A DNA stretch of 64,000 nt from Dipteris shenzhenensis (GCA_047967505.1 CM106538.1); one strand, 5' to 3'. Shown: positions 1 to 11,900, numbered from the stretch's first letter. A program made the numbers and translations. The notes: a model not told the origin generated them from the letters alone.

Positions 1-2
1 GA

Positions 3-1425
3 TTCCTCTCAAGCGACTACCCGAGGACTACCCCTAGTCCAACTCCTCTCGGACCTAGCACTACGACTACCCCTAGTCCGACTCCTCTTCCATGTAGCAC
101 TACGATTACCCCTCGGGGAACTCCTTTGCTAGCTGAGCATGGCTTTGTCGGAAGTCCCGACGAGTTTGTAGCATAGATGAGTGATGAGGAGGTAGCGAGA
201 TTCTTCTCTCTGCTATCTCGGAGGACCTCAGCAATTCCCTCCCCTACACCGACGGGTGGACATACTGCCCAGCCATCCCCTCGTGCCCCTTCGACCGCGG
301 GATCATCACCTGTACATGCCTCTCGCAAGGGAAGGAAGAGTAGGATGGGCGGCTCATGTCAGCACACTCACACTCCTTTAGGTCTCCACTTGGTCCAGAG
401 ACACAGTATCAATCAGGTCCCTTTCCCTCTCCTACTCCCACTACTACTCCTCGCTCTGGAAGCGCTCGCATAACTTCCACTCCTTCTAACTCTGCTACTG
501 TCAGTCCTCCTTACTCATCAGGGGATCTCTCCTATCAAATCACATCTGCCGGAGAGATAATAGAAGATAAAAAGGGCAAAGCATTGATGGCTACCATGAG
601 GAGGTTGATGAGTCATCACTTCAAGAGCGGCATAAATACCGATTGGTGGTATCAAGATGCCCAAAAGAAGCAGGCGGTCATCGATGAGATAAAACAAAGA
701 TACCCTAATCTGCCAAATGTGGAGTTTAATGACGATTATATGCGAGAGTGCATGGGTTTGGTCTTGAAGCATCGTAGATCAACCTTGCGTACTTCCATCA
801 CAAAGGGGTTGGCTGCTGGGCAGACAAAGCTGATTGGAAGTACTTCAAGAAGCAACATAGGGACCATCCCGAAATGTTCGAGGGTCAGAGGAGGGCTGCA
901 AAGAGACGGCTGGACATCGTAGGTACTTCGCACTTTGGTGCAGGCGGATGGTATGCATTCGAGGCAACCGTGGTAAGTCTACTTCTTCTCATTTAATGTA
1001 TTGTTCTATTTGTTTTACTACATATTACATGCACTTTAGCTAACTCTAACTCTCGTAAATTGGATCCACAGCAAGTTGCGATGGGTCATCTTCCTACAGA
1101 TGTAGAGACACGACGCGCATTTCGGATAGGAACAAAGCTGTGGTTCATTGAGCCAGAGGCAATGGGAGCGACGGTCGATTGGGCTGAGGTGGCTGCTCGC
1201 ACGGTATAAGTTTACTCCTACTTGTAATCTCACTTTTTAATTTAAGTTCCAATCTAATTTTCGATTTATATGGTTCACTCTTAGGGTCAAAGCTCAAGCG
1301 TCCCATCATCAAAGGCGAGCGATCAACAGGGCCAAGGATCATATGCAGGTGGCGAGGACGAGGGAGAAGACACAGGTATCGAGGACCAAGGAATAGGCCA
1401 ACAAGATGAGGATGATTCCGGATGA
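3..1425 (+). pseudogene. Family A Transposase_24-like (En/Spm second protein) gene, broken
   Basis: Three exons are inferred: 3-972, 1072-1203 and 1285-1425, with GT-AG introns in phase 0. The N-terminal part is Pro/Ser/Thr-rich with tandem TTPSPTP-like repeats. The central part (about 530-922) contains IIEDKKGKALMATMRRLMSHH and WYQDAQKKQAVIDEIKQRYP. A frame switch then leads into DWKYFKKQHRDHPEMFEGQRR. The last exon is acidic. The middle resembles the plant Transposase_24 (Ptta/En/Spm) family, which accompanies TNP2 in CACTA elements and is thought to bind DNA. Breaks: TAG at 174-176 and frame changes near 330-356 and near 805-815. The start is outside the window. The same exon structure, with a second exon of identical 132-bp length, recurs on the minus strand at 35939-37207. 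Confidence 0.75.
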
Positions 1426-1640
1426 GTAGTAGTGGTAGTAGCATTTTGTATATCCGCTCGTTTGAGCAATTTTGTATCGCCCTTTTGAAAGGGTAATTTT
1501 GTTACAAACAATGTTGTATATGTCCGACATGTATATGCTTTTGTTGCTCATCATTTCACAAGAACGATTTTGTATCACCCTTTTCGCAAGGGAAAAATTG
1601 TTATAAAAAAACTTTGTTTTATAATTACAAAAAAAAAAAA

Positions 1641-1695
1641 GGATTAGTGGGGCTAAATAGGGCCAAAAGGAAGCCCTGTTTAGCCCCACTAACCC
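1641..1695. repeat. Long imperfect hairpin in the 3' region of A1
   Basis: A 23-bp arm at 1641-1663 pairs with 1673-1695 with two mismatches around a 9-nt loop. The stem is extended by a run of A before it and a run of T after it. It lies about 215 bp downstream of the stop of the A1 gene and just before the subterminal dyad array. It could be a 3'-end or processing signal or a tiny foldback element; the sequence alone does not decide. Confidence 0.7.
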
Positions 1696-1714
1696 TGTTT
1701 TTTTACTTTTGTTA

Positions 1715-1870
1715 ATCGTCACTATATAACGACATTTACCAGTGTTGCTATATAGTGACGATTAACAGTGTCGCTATATAGCGACGTTTGCCAGTGTCAC
1801 TATATAACGACACTTTATAGTGACGGTCCTTTTCTAACGCTTTTAGCGACACTTATAGCGACGTTTGCGC
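1715..1870. promoter_or_regulatory. Family A subterminal dyad array (right end of A1)
   Basis: About seven copies of a palindromic motif near CGTCGCTATATAGCGACG, with variants such as CACTATATAGTG, lie within 75-230 bp of the terminus. Subterminal repeat clusters are the binding region for the element-encoded TnpA in Spm. By analogy this array is the probable recognition region of family A. The same motif occurs at 39905-40080 and 60064-60170. Confidence 0.8.
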
Positions 1871-1943
1871 CCGTGAAAAAAAAAGATTTTTAATGTAAAA
1901 AGCATCGGTATTTTCGTCGAAAAATGGCCTATGCTTTGTAGTG

Positions 1944-2043
1944 GATCACACAGACATTTGATTTTTTGCTCCAACCACATTTCGCGATGGTGGATACGGA
2001 GGGATTCATCCTCACTGGAGCTACTTGTTGAAGATGAAGACAT
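1944..2043 (-). pseudogene. Family B TNP2 transposase, exon 1 fragment
   Basis: The minus-strand reading from the ATG at 2043 gives a Ser-rich start, then EDESLRIHHREMWLEQKIK, the same as exon 1 of B2 (from 12943) and B3 (from 55041). The exon is cut by the A1 insertion at 1943/1944, so the rest of the transposase is absent from this side. Confidence 0.8.
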
Positions 2044-2094
2044 CCTACAAACAACAACCTACCAAATTTGCTCTTCTTCAAATGTTTAATTTTA

Positions 2095-2790
2095 AACTCT
2101 GTGGCGCATCTAAAGGCGCGTCTAAAAGCACGTCTACAGTTGCATCTACAGGTGCGTCTAAAGGCACGTCTACTCTGTGTATTTAGACGCACCTATAGAT
2201 GCACCATTAGATGCGATTATAGACGTGGCTTTTAAACCTGCTTTTAGCACGCTTGCTTTGCTTTTCTTCACATTACTTATACTTTGCGCGGCTTCCTTCC
2301 TTCCTTATTAGCAGATCCACAGTTTTGACGCTTAAGGGGAAGGCTCTCATACTTACTTCCAAGCTTACACTTAAGAGGAAGGCACCCACACTTACTTCTA
2401 AGCTTAAAGGAGAGGAGGATGAACAAGGAGGAGAAGCAACTTTGAAAAAGAAGAAGAACCTTCCATACCTCTATCCAAGTAAGTCCTTTTGCAGTTGATC
2501 TTGTTTGGAAGTTTGCTCTGTTTAGATTTGTACTTTCTCGTATCTAAGAAACGCATCATCTGGGTATCAGTCTCATATTTGTGTGCCGGGCACAATGTCC
2601 TTTTCTACTTTTTAGAAATTCCGTTTGTCGGAGTGCGTCTATAGGTGTGTCTCAGAGTGCGTCTAAAACCCGTCTATAGGTGCATCTAAACGTGCGTCTA
2701 GCTTGTTTGCAGACACAGACAGACATGTCTATAGACACGTTGTTAGTCGTGAAAATAGACGCGCTAATCAGATGCGTCTATAGACGCGCT
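2095..2790. promoter_or_regulatory. Internal (divergent promoter) motif clusters of B1
   Basis: Two clusters of the family B motif (GCGTCTA units, often as GCGTCTATAG or its complement) lie at about 2095-2225 and 2630-2785. They flank the leader region between the minus-strand transposase and the + strand second gene. The stretch between them holds leader sequence with a putative exon/donor CTATCCAAGTAAGT near 2475. Confidence 0.65.
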
Positions 2791-2869
2791 CTGACAGTAA
2801 GCCTCTCTTCCCTTCCCCTTTCTTCTCAGCTCATCAGTAATAGATTTTTTTCCTTTTTTCCAGTTCAAC

Positions 2870-4333
2870 ATGTGTCCAGGAAGTGCTTCCAGCTCACCTG
2901 ATCCCCGAGATTCTATTTGGAAGGACTTATATAACCTTTTAGGGCACCCTCCTAGTCTTGCGGAGTTATATGGGTATATGACGGGTACTCTAAACACTCC
3001 CCAGGAGTCGGCACTATAGACTCCAAACCATCCCACACTGCCTGAGATCACCCCAGTAGAGTCAGCATAGTCGTCTTATGCCCCTTCTTATGCCCGTTCC
3101 CCCATACCGTCTTATGCCCCTTCCCCCATGCCGTCTTATGCCCCTTCTGCCATCCCGTCTTATGCCCCTTTCCCCCATGCCATCAAGAGGTCCTTCTGTC
3201 TCGCAGAGCTATCGACGTACTCCTATGCTATCGAGATTCGGTTCTCCAGCTACGAGTGGTCAACGTAGTCCCACGCAATCTCCATCTACGAGTGCAGGCC
3301 AGCGTACGAGCTCGACACGACACAGTAGCAGGCATAGTAGTAGGGAGAGTGGTGGGGGATGCATGGCATAGTGCTTTTGGAGGGGTGATGGTGGGGACGA
3401 TGATGATTCAGATGATTTAGACGTGCCTTCGGGTGATGGTACGATATTCTATGACATCACTCAGACAAGAGGCATCTTGATGGATGCGCAGGGGAAGGAC
3501 ATCATGGCCTTCATGCGCTCTATAATTGCTAACAATTACAGAGATTGCTTTATCCACTTCAAAGACTAGCCAAAGAGGTTGGCTGATGAGACCCTCGCTG
3601 CTGTTTGCTCTAGGTATCCTAACCCCCCCAATCACCAGTTCACAGATAAATGGGCCAAGTCAAAGATTGTTACGATACTTGGCAATAAAAGATCTTCGCT
3701 TAAGAGGCAGGCACTAGCGGAGCTTGCCAGGCTTAAGGGAGGTCAACCACCAAGGGGCCCGCCCCACACCGCTCACAAGCGTGAGTGGAAGAATTAAGCA
3801 ATGAAGTCAGTGAGGGAGGACCCCAGTCTATAGCACGTGGAGGCACGGAGGATTCAGATGGAGGAATATGGAAGCGCGCATTTTGGAGCGGGGGTGTTGA
3901 ATCATGGGAGGCCCAATTTGTAAGTATCGATCTCAAATTATATTGCTTATGTAGTTTATTAGGAGGTTGTTTCTTTGTACTAATCCCTCCGTAAAGTGTG
4001 TTGTCCTGCACCTTGAGATCATGGGCAGATACCCTACTCCTGTGGAGACAGCCTACCACCGCCACCATCGCAAAGGAGATACATGGAGGCACTTCTATGA
4101 TGACGGGTTGATTACTGAGGAGCAGTATACCCGGGCTACTGGAGTGGCCCCCGAGGTATTTGAAAGTAATTAAATAATGCCAAAATTATAAGTAAAGATT
4201 TGATTTTTCATACATTGATATATGTTGTCCCTTGTTTACAGGCTCATGCACAAGACAATGAGGAAGACGAGGAAGGAGGTGCAGAAGGGAGCGGCATGCA
4301 AAAGGGAGCGTGGGAGGGAGCGAGGACCTGTAG
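2870..4333 (+). pseudogene. Family B Transposase_24-like gene, copy B1, broken
   Basis: The start ATG at 2870 follows a polypyrimidine-CAG acceptor-like site. The protein begins with a conserved block (SIWKDLYNLLGHPP), then a Ser/Pro repeat of YAPS-type units, then the Transposase_24-like core (RYPNPPN, FTDKWAKSKIV, ILGNKRSSLKRQALAELARL). The next exon (4012-4155) has YPTPVETAYHRHH and GDTWRHFYDDGLITEEQY. The acidic last exon is 4242-4333. Breaks: TAG at 3017-3019 where B2 has CAG, further stops near 3568, 3796 and 3830, and loss of the intron 1 acceptor (CAC at 4009-4011 where B2 and B3 have CAG). The sister copies are 13824-15276 and 56833-60469. Confidence 0.75.
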
Positions 4334-4654
4334 AACATAGATTAGTCGTAGAAGTAGTGCTAGCTACTCTTTTTTGTACTTAAAGCCACTGGCTTGGCTT
4401 CATGCCTCTTGTATATACACTCCTCTTATTTTTTGTACTTGAAGCCACATGACGTGGCTTAGCTTCCTTATTTTTTGTACTTGAAGCCACATGGCGTGGC
4501 TTAGCTTCATGCTATATGTATATACAAGCACTTTTTGAGCTTTCAATTTTATAGCGTTTTGGAGTTGTAATGTTTTATTTGGAATTGTAATTAAAATGCA
4601 GTTGGCTGTAAGAATTGAATTACACAATGTGGATATGGGATTCTTTTTTTTTTT
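4334..4654. other. 3' region of the B1 second gene
   Basis: No gene. It holds direct repeats of about 60 bp containing TTTTTTGTACTTGAAGCCAC (near 4370, 4432 and 4471), followed by AT-rich sequence and a T-run. B2 (15300-15590) and B3 (60490-60880) have the same block, so it is the transposon gene's 3' untranslated region. Confidence 0.6.
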
Positions 4655-4925
4655 TTTTAAAGCACGTCTATCAGTGCGTCTATAAACGCATCTATATACG
4701 CGCTTGTCTGTTCGACAAGCATCTATTTTTGCATCTATAAATGCGTTTATAAGCGCATCTATTTCAACGCCTAAGTGCGCGTCTATACGTGCATGAGTTT
4801 GATATATAGAGGCACTGGTAGACGTGGGTGCAAAAATAGATGCGTAAATAGATGCGCCCGTAAGTTTTTTTTTAGTTCAGTAAATACGTCTGTGTGCACA
4901 TCTATGGGTGCTTTGTCTTGTTGTG
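4655..4925. promoter_or_regulatory. Family B right subterminal array and terminus (B1)
   Basis: GCGTCTA/TAGACGC units in both orientations run from about 4665 to 4910. They are followed by the terminal sequence whose complement reads CACAACAAGACAAAGC. Confidence 0.8.
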
Positions 4926-5332
4926 TATATGTGGGCTTGCAAAAAAGCATTGATGTTCTATTAAAATTATGTGCTTTGATAATCATGGGCAATGTTTGGA
5001 AAGCAATGATGTACACCAAAATCTCACTTTTTGTATTCTCTGGTTTGCGTCTATCTATACATCCAAATGCGCATCTAATTCTCAGTGTAAATGTGCAAAT
5101 AAAGGTGTTAATACATGTGCAAATAGATGCGTGGATAAATGCGATGTTAGACGGGCCTATATTTTCTCAGATTAGATGCACAATTAAACGTGTTAATAGA
5201 CACGCAAATAGACGAGTTGTTAGATGTGCTTGTAGACGCGCCCGTAATTCCTCTACTAAAGCAACGCCTATAGATGCACCTGCTATTTTGCGCATCTACC
5301 AAGCGCGTCTATAGTTGCTTTGTGTTGTTGTG
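4926..5332 (-). repeat. Inverted family B left-end fragment
   Basis: This segment is the reverse complement of the first roughly 400 bp of B2 (8525-8915) and matches the first roughly 300 bp of B3. It includes the motif array and ends at 5332 with TTTGTGTTGTTGTG, the complement of the B left terminus. It abuts the right terminus of B1 at 4925/4926 without spacer. It may be the remnant of a second element or the product of an aberrant transposition joining ends. Confidence 0.8.
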
Positions 5333-5380
5333 ATTATCAATGCAACATGATAGTGTTAGTAAATAAACTTTTTATTTAAA

Positions 5381-8120
5381 AAGGATAGTGCCAAAAACAT
5401 AACTTTTGTTTTGGGAATGATTTTTGGGATCTGTTCAAAAATGAAAAAGAAGTCCAAAATTAACGAAATGGTTGCTTTAATAAGTAACGTCACATTGAAA
5501 GGCTAGGGATATGAAATAAAATAGTTCAATATGTATAACTCACTTTTTAAAAATTCATTCACAAGATGATTGAACAAAGCTATGCTTACACATTGACAAA
5601 GGAAATTTATTTTGTGTGGATTTGTTCCAAAACATTTTCCACTAGATGTTGACTAGTGATGACAATGTGCATCCATAAGCACTTGTAGGATATTTTTCAA
5701 AACAACCTTGTTGTTTGAGTGACAATTAAATAAAAGTAAATACAAATTTTATTAATATTATTTTCTACGTGGATGTCATGGGGGATGTGTGGCATCAAGA
5801 AGGAATAGTGTTGATAAGTGATATAGAAGCTAGATGGCTATGACCTTCTTAATGCTTTGACTAAATCTATAGTTAATCCTAATTCCCTTTCATCACCCGT
5901 AATCATTGCAATCTTTTTCCCTCACTTATCGCAACACAATATAATCCTCTATGTACTCAAGAAATTACATGACCCTATTGATGTTTGACCACTGAGATTC
6001 ATGTTGCCATATGGGTAGAATATATTCTTTAATGTGACTTTGAGTTTGATGTTGGCAAAGGGTAGCATCTCTTTCTTCTTTTGATATACTAAGGCCCAAA
6101 TTCCAATCACATGTCCATTGCCATTGTGGTACTTTGGTCCACATATCTACCCATCTCTCTGTTTAACTTATTAGTAGGATGGATATGTAGCTCCGGCTTG
6201 TAACTATAATGGAGCTGCATAGACTTATCTATATGTCAAATGTACATACACTAATGATAACACACTTGTCAATTTCTAGAATTTCCATTTGGTGATACAA
6301 AAATGTACCTCATGCATTTATAATGCAAGTTTATACATGCTTCTATAATTCCATGCTTAGCCTAGGTAGCAAAGCTAGATGTTAGCATCACTTGTTGGGA
6401 GAGGAGGTGCAATCGATTAAGTAGGCTGTCATGGTATAGCTCCATAGCATTCTTTTCTTCATGTAGCAATAATTGCTTAGTATTGCCTTGTTATGTTTAC
6501 ACTCTCCTCTAGATTGTCGTATCCTATTCTTTCTTGGCCTTCGTATCTATCATCCCTTTGCCTTATGTACCACTTGTGGCATGTTTTTACTTGTTGTCAT
6601 TGTCCCCTCCCTCCTCTTTCTCCATCTTCACATGTATGACTTTATTAGGATTTTATTTTATCCCACATCTTTGTAATCTAACTATATTGTTTCTCTTGAT
6701 TTTCCTTTGGCATACCTTCCCACTTCTTCCTCCTACATTTCCATTGTCCTTGAGTTGCATAGCCCTCAAAATGTACATGAAAAAGATTCCTCGCCTTTTT
6801 CATTGCCCGATGCATGCCCTTATGATTCATATGGCATCTTAAGAATGTCCTTTAAACCTCTAATTTGCACTCCCTTCCTCTGGTAGATATTTGGTCAAGT
6901 TGTGGATACAAAAATCAACTCATATATAAAAGGTATTAGTTTTTGACACATATGCTTATTTTGGTGCCAATATCTTGGAAACTATGGTGGATTTATAGTG
7001 TTTTGAAGAGTTTATTTGAAAATTAGAAGGTTTCTTGGAGCATGATACTATGGACTCATCTAGTAAGAGCATAAGGATGAATGCCCATCTATGAAAGGTT
7101 GAGTGACATAAGGATGGATGTGCATCCATTAAAGGTAAAGTGGATTTTAGAAAATATGTTTCATTCTATTGGAAGTATATATTTCTTGAAAACCTTTCTT
7201 GCAAAGGAAATTCATGAGTGTCAACTTTGAGAATCATTTTCTAGAAAGAAGGCTCTTGGGGCTTGATTAATATGCCATTTTCTCTCATGACATATCAAGC
7301 TCTATTCTTCAAAAATTACTATGTTTCTTTAGGTGATTTTCTTCAATGGCTCCATTCAACCATTAGGTTTCCTTTTCTATAGATCAAGTTTTCAAGAATT
7401 TTTGAGACTTAAGGAAAAGTATGATGTGGTTGCAAAGTGTCTCTTAGAGACTACCCTTTCAAAGCATTAGGATGGTTGTTTTAAATTTAATGAAGACATT
7501 GAAGGGTTTCTTTTTTCTTAATGTGCTTTCATCTTATTGTTTGTCTTTTGAGTTGAATTCACCTCAAAAAATGTACTAAAGGATGTGCCCTTGCATCCCC
7601 TTGAGAATCCAATGGTGTGCGTTCAAAAAGGTGAAACTTTCATGTTAGAATTTGAAGGTTAAGGATGATATATTGTGTTATTCATGTGTTGCATCACCGA
7701 TTTGCTCTCCATCACATCGCTTGGAATCGACATGACACTCCCATGAATGATGAATCAACTTTAATCTTGTCTCTTTTGGTCGACTTCATAGATCAAGATG
7801 TAAAAGACTAACAAGCTTGTGGCTTGAAATGATTGACAAAATCAATAGCGTAGCTAGCAAGTGAGCTTCAGTTTTCACTTTTGACAAGATGTAGTTTTAG
7901 GGATATATTAGGAATTTGTGTATTGGTCTTGGGTTCTGGAAAGATGGAATTGAAATTGGGATCTATTGTGTTTTGCTCTTGGTCCGTTTGACACTGCAAA
8001 GACATTGTGAATGATTGACCACTTCACTAGGTTGGCATGCTATAGATTAATCTTGCCAGTTCCGATTTCAATAGCCCTCCATGTCAAAATGGTCGCTATG
8101 TTTTGCACCTCGAAGAGGGA
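5381..8120. repeat. Tandem duplication, unit 1 (about 2.74 kb)
   Basis: The segment starting AAGGATAGTG at 5381 is repeated, starting AAGGATAGTG at 8121, and the second copy runs to about 18251 when the B2 insertion is removed. I see no protein-coding frame longer than about 100 residues and no recognisable domain. Compared with unit 2, many CpG positions in unit 1 appear as TpG or CpA, for example ATTGTGAATGATTGACC here against ATTGCGAATGATCGACC in unit 2. Confidence 0.8.
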
Positions 8121-8524
8121 AAGGATAGTGTCAGAAAGTTAACTTTTGATTTTTGGGCTCTGTTCAAAAATAAAAAAGAAGTCCAAAATTAATGAAATGA
8201 GTGTTTTAATAAGAATGTCACATTGATTATTTTGTGTGGATTTGTTCCAATACATTTTCCACCTAGATGTTGATTAGTGAAGATAATGTTAAGCACTCAT
8301 AGGGTACTTCTAAAAACAACCTTGTTGTTTGAGTGGTAGTCAAAATAAAAACAAATACAAATTTTGTTACTATTATTTCCTACATGGATGTCACTTAAGA
8401 CATTTTCATCCTAAAGTAATATTGAATGTTTTATTTCTTGAATATTATTTTATTTAACATAACTTGAGTGGATGTCAATGAGGGATGTGTGGCATCAAGA
8501 AGCAATAGTGTTGATAAGTGATAT

Positions 8525-8820
8525 CACAACAACACAAAGCAACTATAGATGCACTTGGTAGATGTGCAAAATAGCAGGCGCATCTATAGGCATTGCTTTA
8601 GTAGAGGAATTATGGGCGCGTCTAAATGCACGTCTAAAATCTCGTCTATTTGCGCGTAAATTATCGCGTCTACGTGCGTGTCTAACCTGAGAAAATACGA
8701 GCCCGTCCAACATCGCATTTATTAGCGTGTCTATTTGTGCATGTATTAGCGCGTTTATTTGCGTGTTTACACTGAGAATCAGACGCGCATTTAGACGCGT
8801 AGATAGACGCAAACCAGAGA
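8525..8820. promoter_or_regulatory. Left subterminal motif array of B2
   Basis: About fifteen copies of GCGTCTA-type or TAGACGC-type units in mixed orientation within 300 bp of the terminus. Such clusters are the expected binding region of the element's DNA-binding protein. Confidence 0.75.
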
Positions 8821-8979
8821 ATAAAAAAAGTGAGATTTTGGTGTACATCATTGCTTTCCAAACATTGCCCATGATTACCAAAGCACATAATTTTTTGCAA
8901 GCCCACATTTATAAGAATTAAGTGAGATGAGGAGAATGAGACAATATGTAAAATAGTTTTGCCAATATCAATTATGGGG

Positions 8980-11900
8980 CTACGGTTCAATCTCATCCTC
9001 AATGAGATCAACCCTTGCCAAAATATCTACTTCAAAATCCAAACAAGTGTTTAGATCTACAAATACATTCAACCCACTACTACTTGTGCCACTCATGTGC
9101 TCATCCAAATCAGCATCTCGAATGGTAGGCTCATCCTCATGGGTAATGGCCTCAATATCTGTATCTCCTATCTCATGATCATCCTCCTCTCTCGTATCAC
9201 GGTCATCATCACGTCCATGGCCATGATCATCCTCCATACGCTCCATATTAGTAAATGTACTATACATCACTTTGGAACATGGCATAATAGGTATGACATG
9301 CCAGCATCTATTATTATCCACCATTGGTTGATAGACAACCTAATTCAAACACAAATACAATCATGTCACTTTTCTTGCATCAAATATTTAAAAGCGAGTA
9401 TTTTTATATGTGTGCACAATACCTGTTCACATTGTTGCGGTAGTACTAGTGTGTCCTTCCTACTTTGCCAAAACTTTGTGGAGTCAATAGTTACAAAGCC
9501 ACTTGCATGGCGTTTGATCGTTGCATTAGGGCCTCTTTCCACCACGTCCTTAAACCACTTTACATCCAAAACATACACAAAGAAGCGTTGAAGTCAAGCA
9601 TAATAATATCTTGGATTATGCCACAATAATCATCCATGGCTCCATTGGCTCCCTCAAAGCTAGCAATGATGCCACAATCTTGTGTGTTTCTCTTATCATC
9701 AATCCTTTGTGTTTGAAAATGCTTGCCCTCACACCATATAGCATTGAACATAGTGCACTACACCAAGAAAAAATCAATTAAATAAGCAATCTAAATTATT
9801 GAAAGCTCCTAACTTATGCACTATATACTGACCTTGCTCATGCATCCCCTAGCATACTCCCATTCTTCCATTGTGATATGCATCCCCTCATCTTTCTCTA
9901 CTTTCTCCATTTCATCAAGTAGCCAATCCACATGAATATCCTTTGGAAGTGCTCTTAGATATTGAGGGTATGGCACATGAGATCCCTGGTGTGTACGAAA
10001 GAGGGCCCTTTCTTCTTGTCTTCTTGCCTTTGCATCCTCGTATCTTGTCACCCATCTTTTCATCACATCACTATTAAGCACGCAAAAGAGGTTGATACTA
10101 TTATGCAACTTCGTGTCTATTACTTTATTGCGTCCTTTCCCTTGAGGCACAATAGGTCATCCTTAGGTCTTCATCATCTCTCCATAGTCATGGGAGAGAG
10201 CTATCCACATGAACAAGAAACTCAGAAATATATACAAGTGACTCTTGTACCAACCAACCCTCGGCCATGCTACCTTCGGGTCTTGCATTTTGTCTCACGA
10301 AGCCCTTCAAGGTCTTCATGAAGCACTCTAGGAAGAACAACCATCGTGTATGTATAGTACCGCATATAGCAATCTCATCCACTAAATGCACTATGAGATG
10401 TAGTTGGCTTGTGAGAATAGAACGTGGAAATGTCTCCTCCACTGAACAAACCACCTCCACTGACATAACTCGAGCATTCTCAAGCGTGGTGGGATCTATT
10501 TCCTTTGAGCTCACATACCTCACAAGCTCGCCCATCTTGTAAATACAATCTTTCACGTCCTTCGATGCACTACGTGAAATGCTAGTAGGTATGAACTGAA
10601 CCCGCGAGGAGGTGGTTGATTAGTTGCTTATAGCTATTCACTCACAAATTTGAAAGGAAAAAGATATTATGCACATAAAATACTTACTTGGAGCATCTTG
10701 TGCCAATCATGAGATTTCAAGCCATATAATTGCTCTACACCTCTTTTCTTGCTCTTTGTAAAGGCTCCCTTCAAACACCTCATGCATCCAGTGGGAGTAC
10801 GAATTGTAGTAATAGCGCACTTCACCGTCACCATCTCTAGCTTTGATAACATCCACGGTGCACGAGGTAAAAAAACACGCCCATTTGGTCTCTCTTGAGG
10901 CCAAGCTTCACATATCCTCCCTGTGGTACGTAGATCCTCCCTTATGCCTATCGAATCTCGTGTCCTATTCAAATGCTCCCAAATGGTAGATGCCACATTC
11001 TTGAAGATATGCATGGGATCAAGCAGGTGATTGATCTTGAGGTGGGACCAATATGGTAAACGATAAAAGATGGAGTATCTAAACAAAATTAAGTGTTAGC
11101 GTGCAATCTTTACTTTCAGCCAATATAGCCAATCTTTACTTCCAGCCAATAGTTACAAACCCTTACCGGCTCATGCCAAGTGGTGGAGGAGTCGTGGAAC
11201 CATCCCAAATTCTCATCCAATCTCCCGCGATGAGTGATTGTGGGAGGATTTCATTCCAAGGGGCAACATATCTAGGATGATCAGGTGGGAGAAATCGATG
11301 GTGATTCTCATAGATGATCTTATTCAATGCATCTGCCCATGAGGCAACTAGCGAAGGACCACAAACAAGACATGCATGGTAACCCGATGTAGTGAGACCT
11401 GAACAATAGATGCAATTAAGAGTGAAAGGTGGGTTTAGGGTGCCACATCCTTTGCCTATTCATAATTAAAAATGCAATGCTTACCTAAACACTCGCCATA
11501 GCCTGGGAAGTCATGCATCGTCCACATCAAGACTGCTTTGCAGTTGAAGTCTCGTGATGAGGGAGGCCTGCTCACATCATGCACCTCGATACCTCTCCAA
11601 AGTATCTCTAGCTCATCAATCAAAGGCTCCAAATAAACATCAGCGTTTTTGACTTTATGTTTCCCTGGAATTAGAAGGGACAGCATAACATGTCCTTTCT
11701 TAATAGCCATAGAGGGTGGAAGATTGTAATTCACCAATACCACTGGCCATACACTATAAGATGTGCTTTTGAGACCAAATGGGTTCACACCGTCCATACT
11801 CAATCCAAGTCTCAAGCTCCTAGGTTCTTCCTTGAAGCTTGGCCATGTGTCTTCAATATGCTTCCACGCAGGAGACTCCGCAGGAGTTCTCCACTTGCCA

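Larger units (their letters stand above)
1..1943 (+). mobile_element. Family A CACTA transposon, right end (A1), left part outside window
   Basis: The element ends at 1943 with TTTGTAGTG, the inverse complement of CACTACAAA, a classical CACTA terminus. It carries an En/Spm-type second gene on the + strand (3-1425), then a long hairpin, then a cluster of TATA-centred dyads (1715-1870). The base after the terminus continues as GATCACACAG, and the uninterrupted counterpart at about 12843-12853 reads CGATCACACAG. So A1 inserted into the first transposase exon of the family B element that resumes at 1944, and GAT (1944-1946) is the likely 3-bp target duplication. The left end lies before the window, so element length and the second TSD copy cannot be checked. 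Confidence 0.85.
1944..4925 (+). mobile_element. Family B CACTA-like transposon, right half (B1), split by A1
   Basis: The order matches B2 from 12845 to 15836: transposase exon 1 (minus strand), central motif cluster, Transposase_24-like gene (+ strand), right motif cluster, and the terminus CTTTGTCTTGTTGTG ending at 4925. The left part is missing because A1 occupies it and the window begins inside A1. Instead of unrelated flanking DNA, an inverted family B left end follows directly (4926-5332). Confidence 0.85.

Noticed and set aside
8727-8921. Short frames in the motif arrays with Arg/Ala/Asp-rich sequence, also at 5045-5314 and 13598-13737
   Set aside because: They translate the GCGTCTATAGACGC-type repeats and occur in every orientation of the array.
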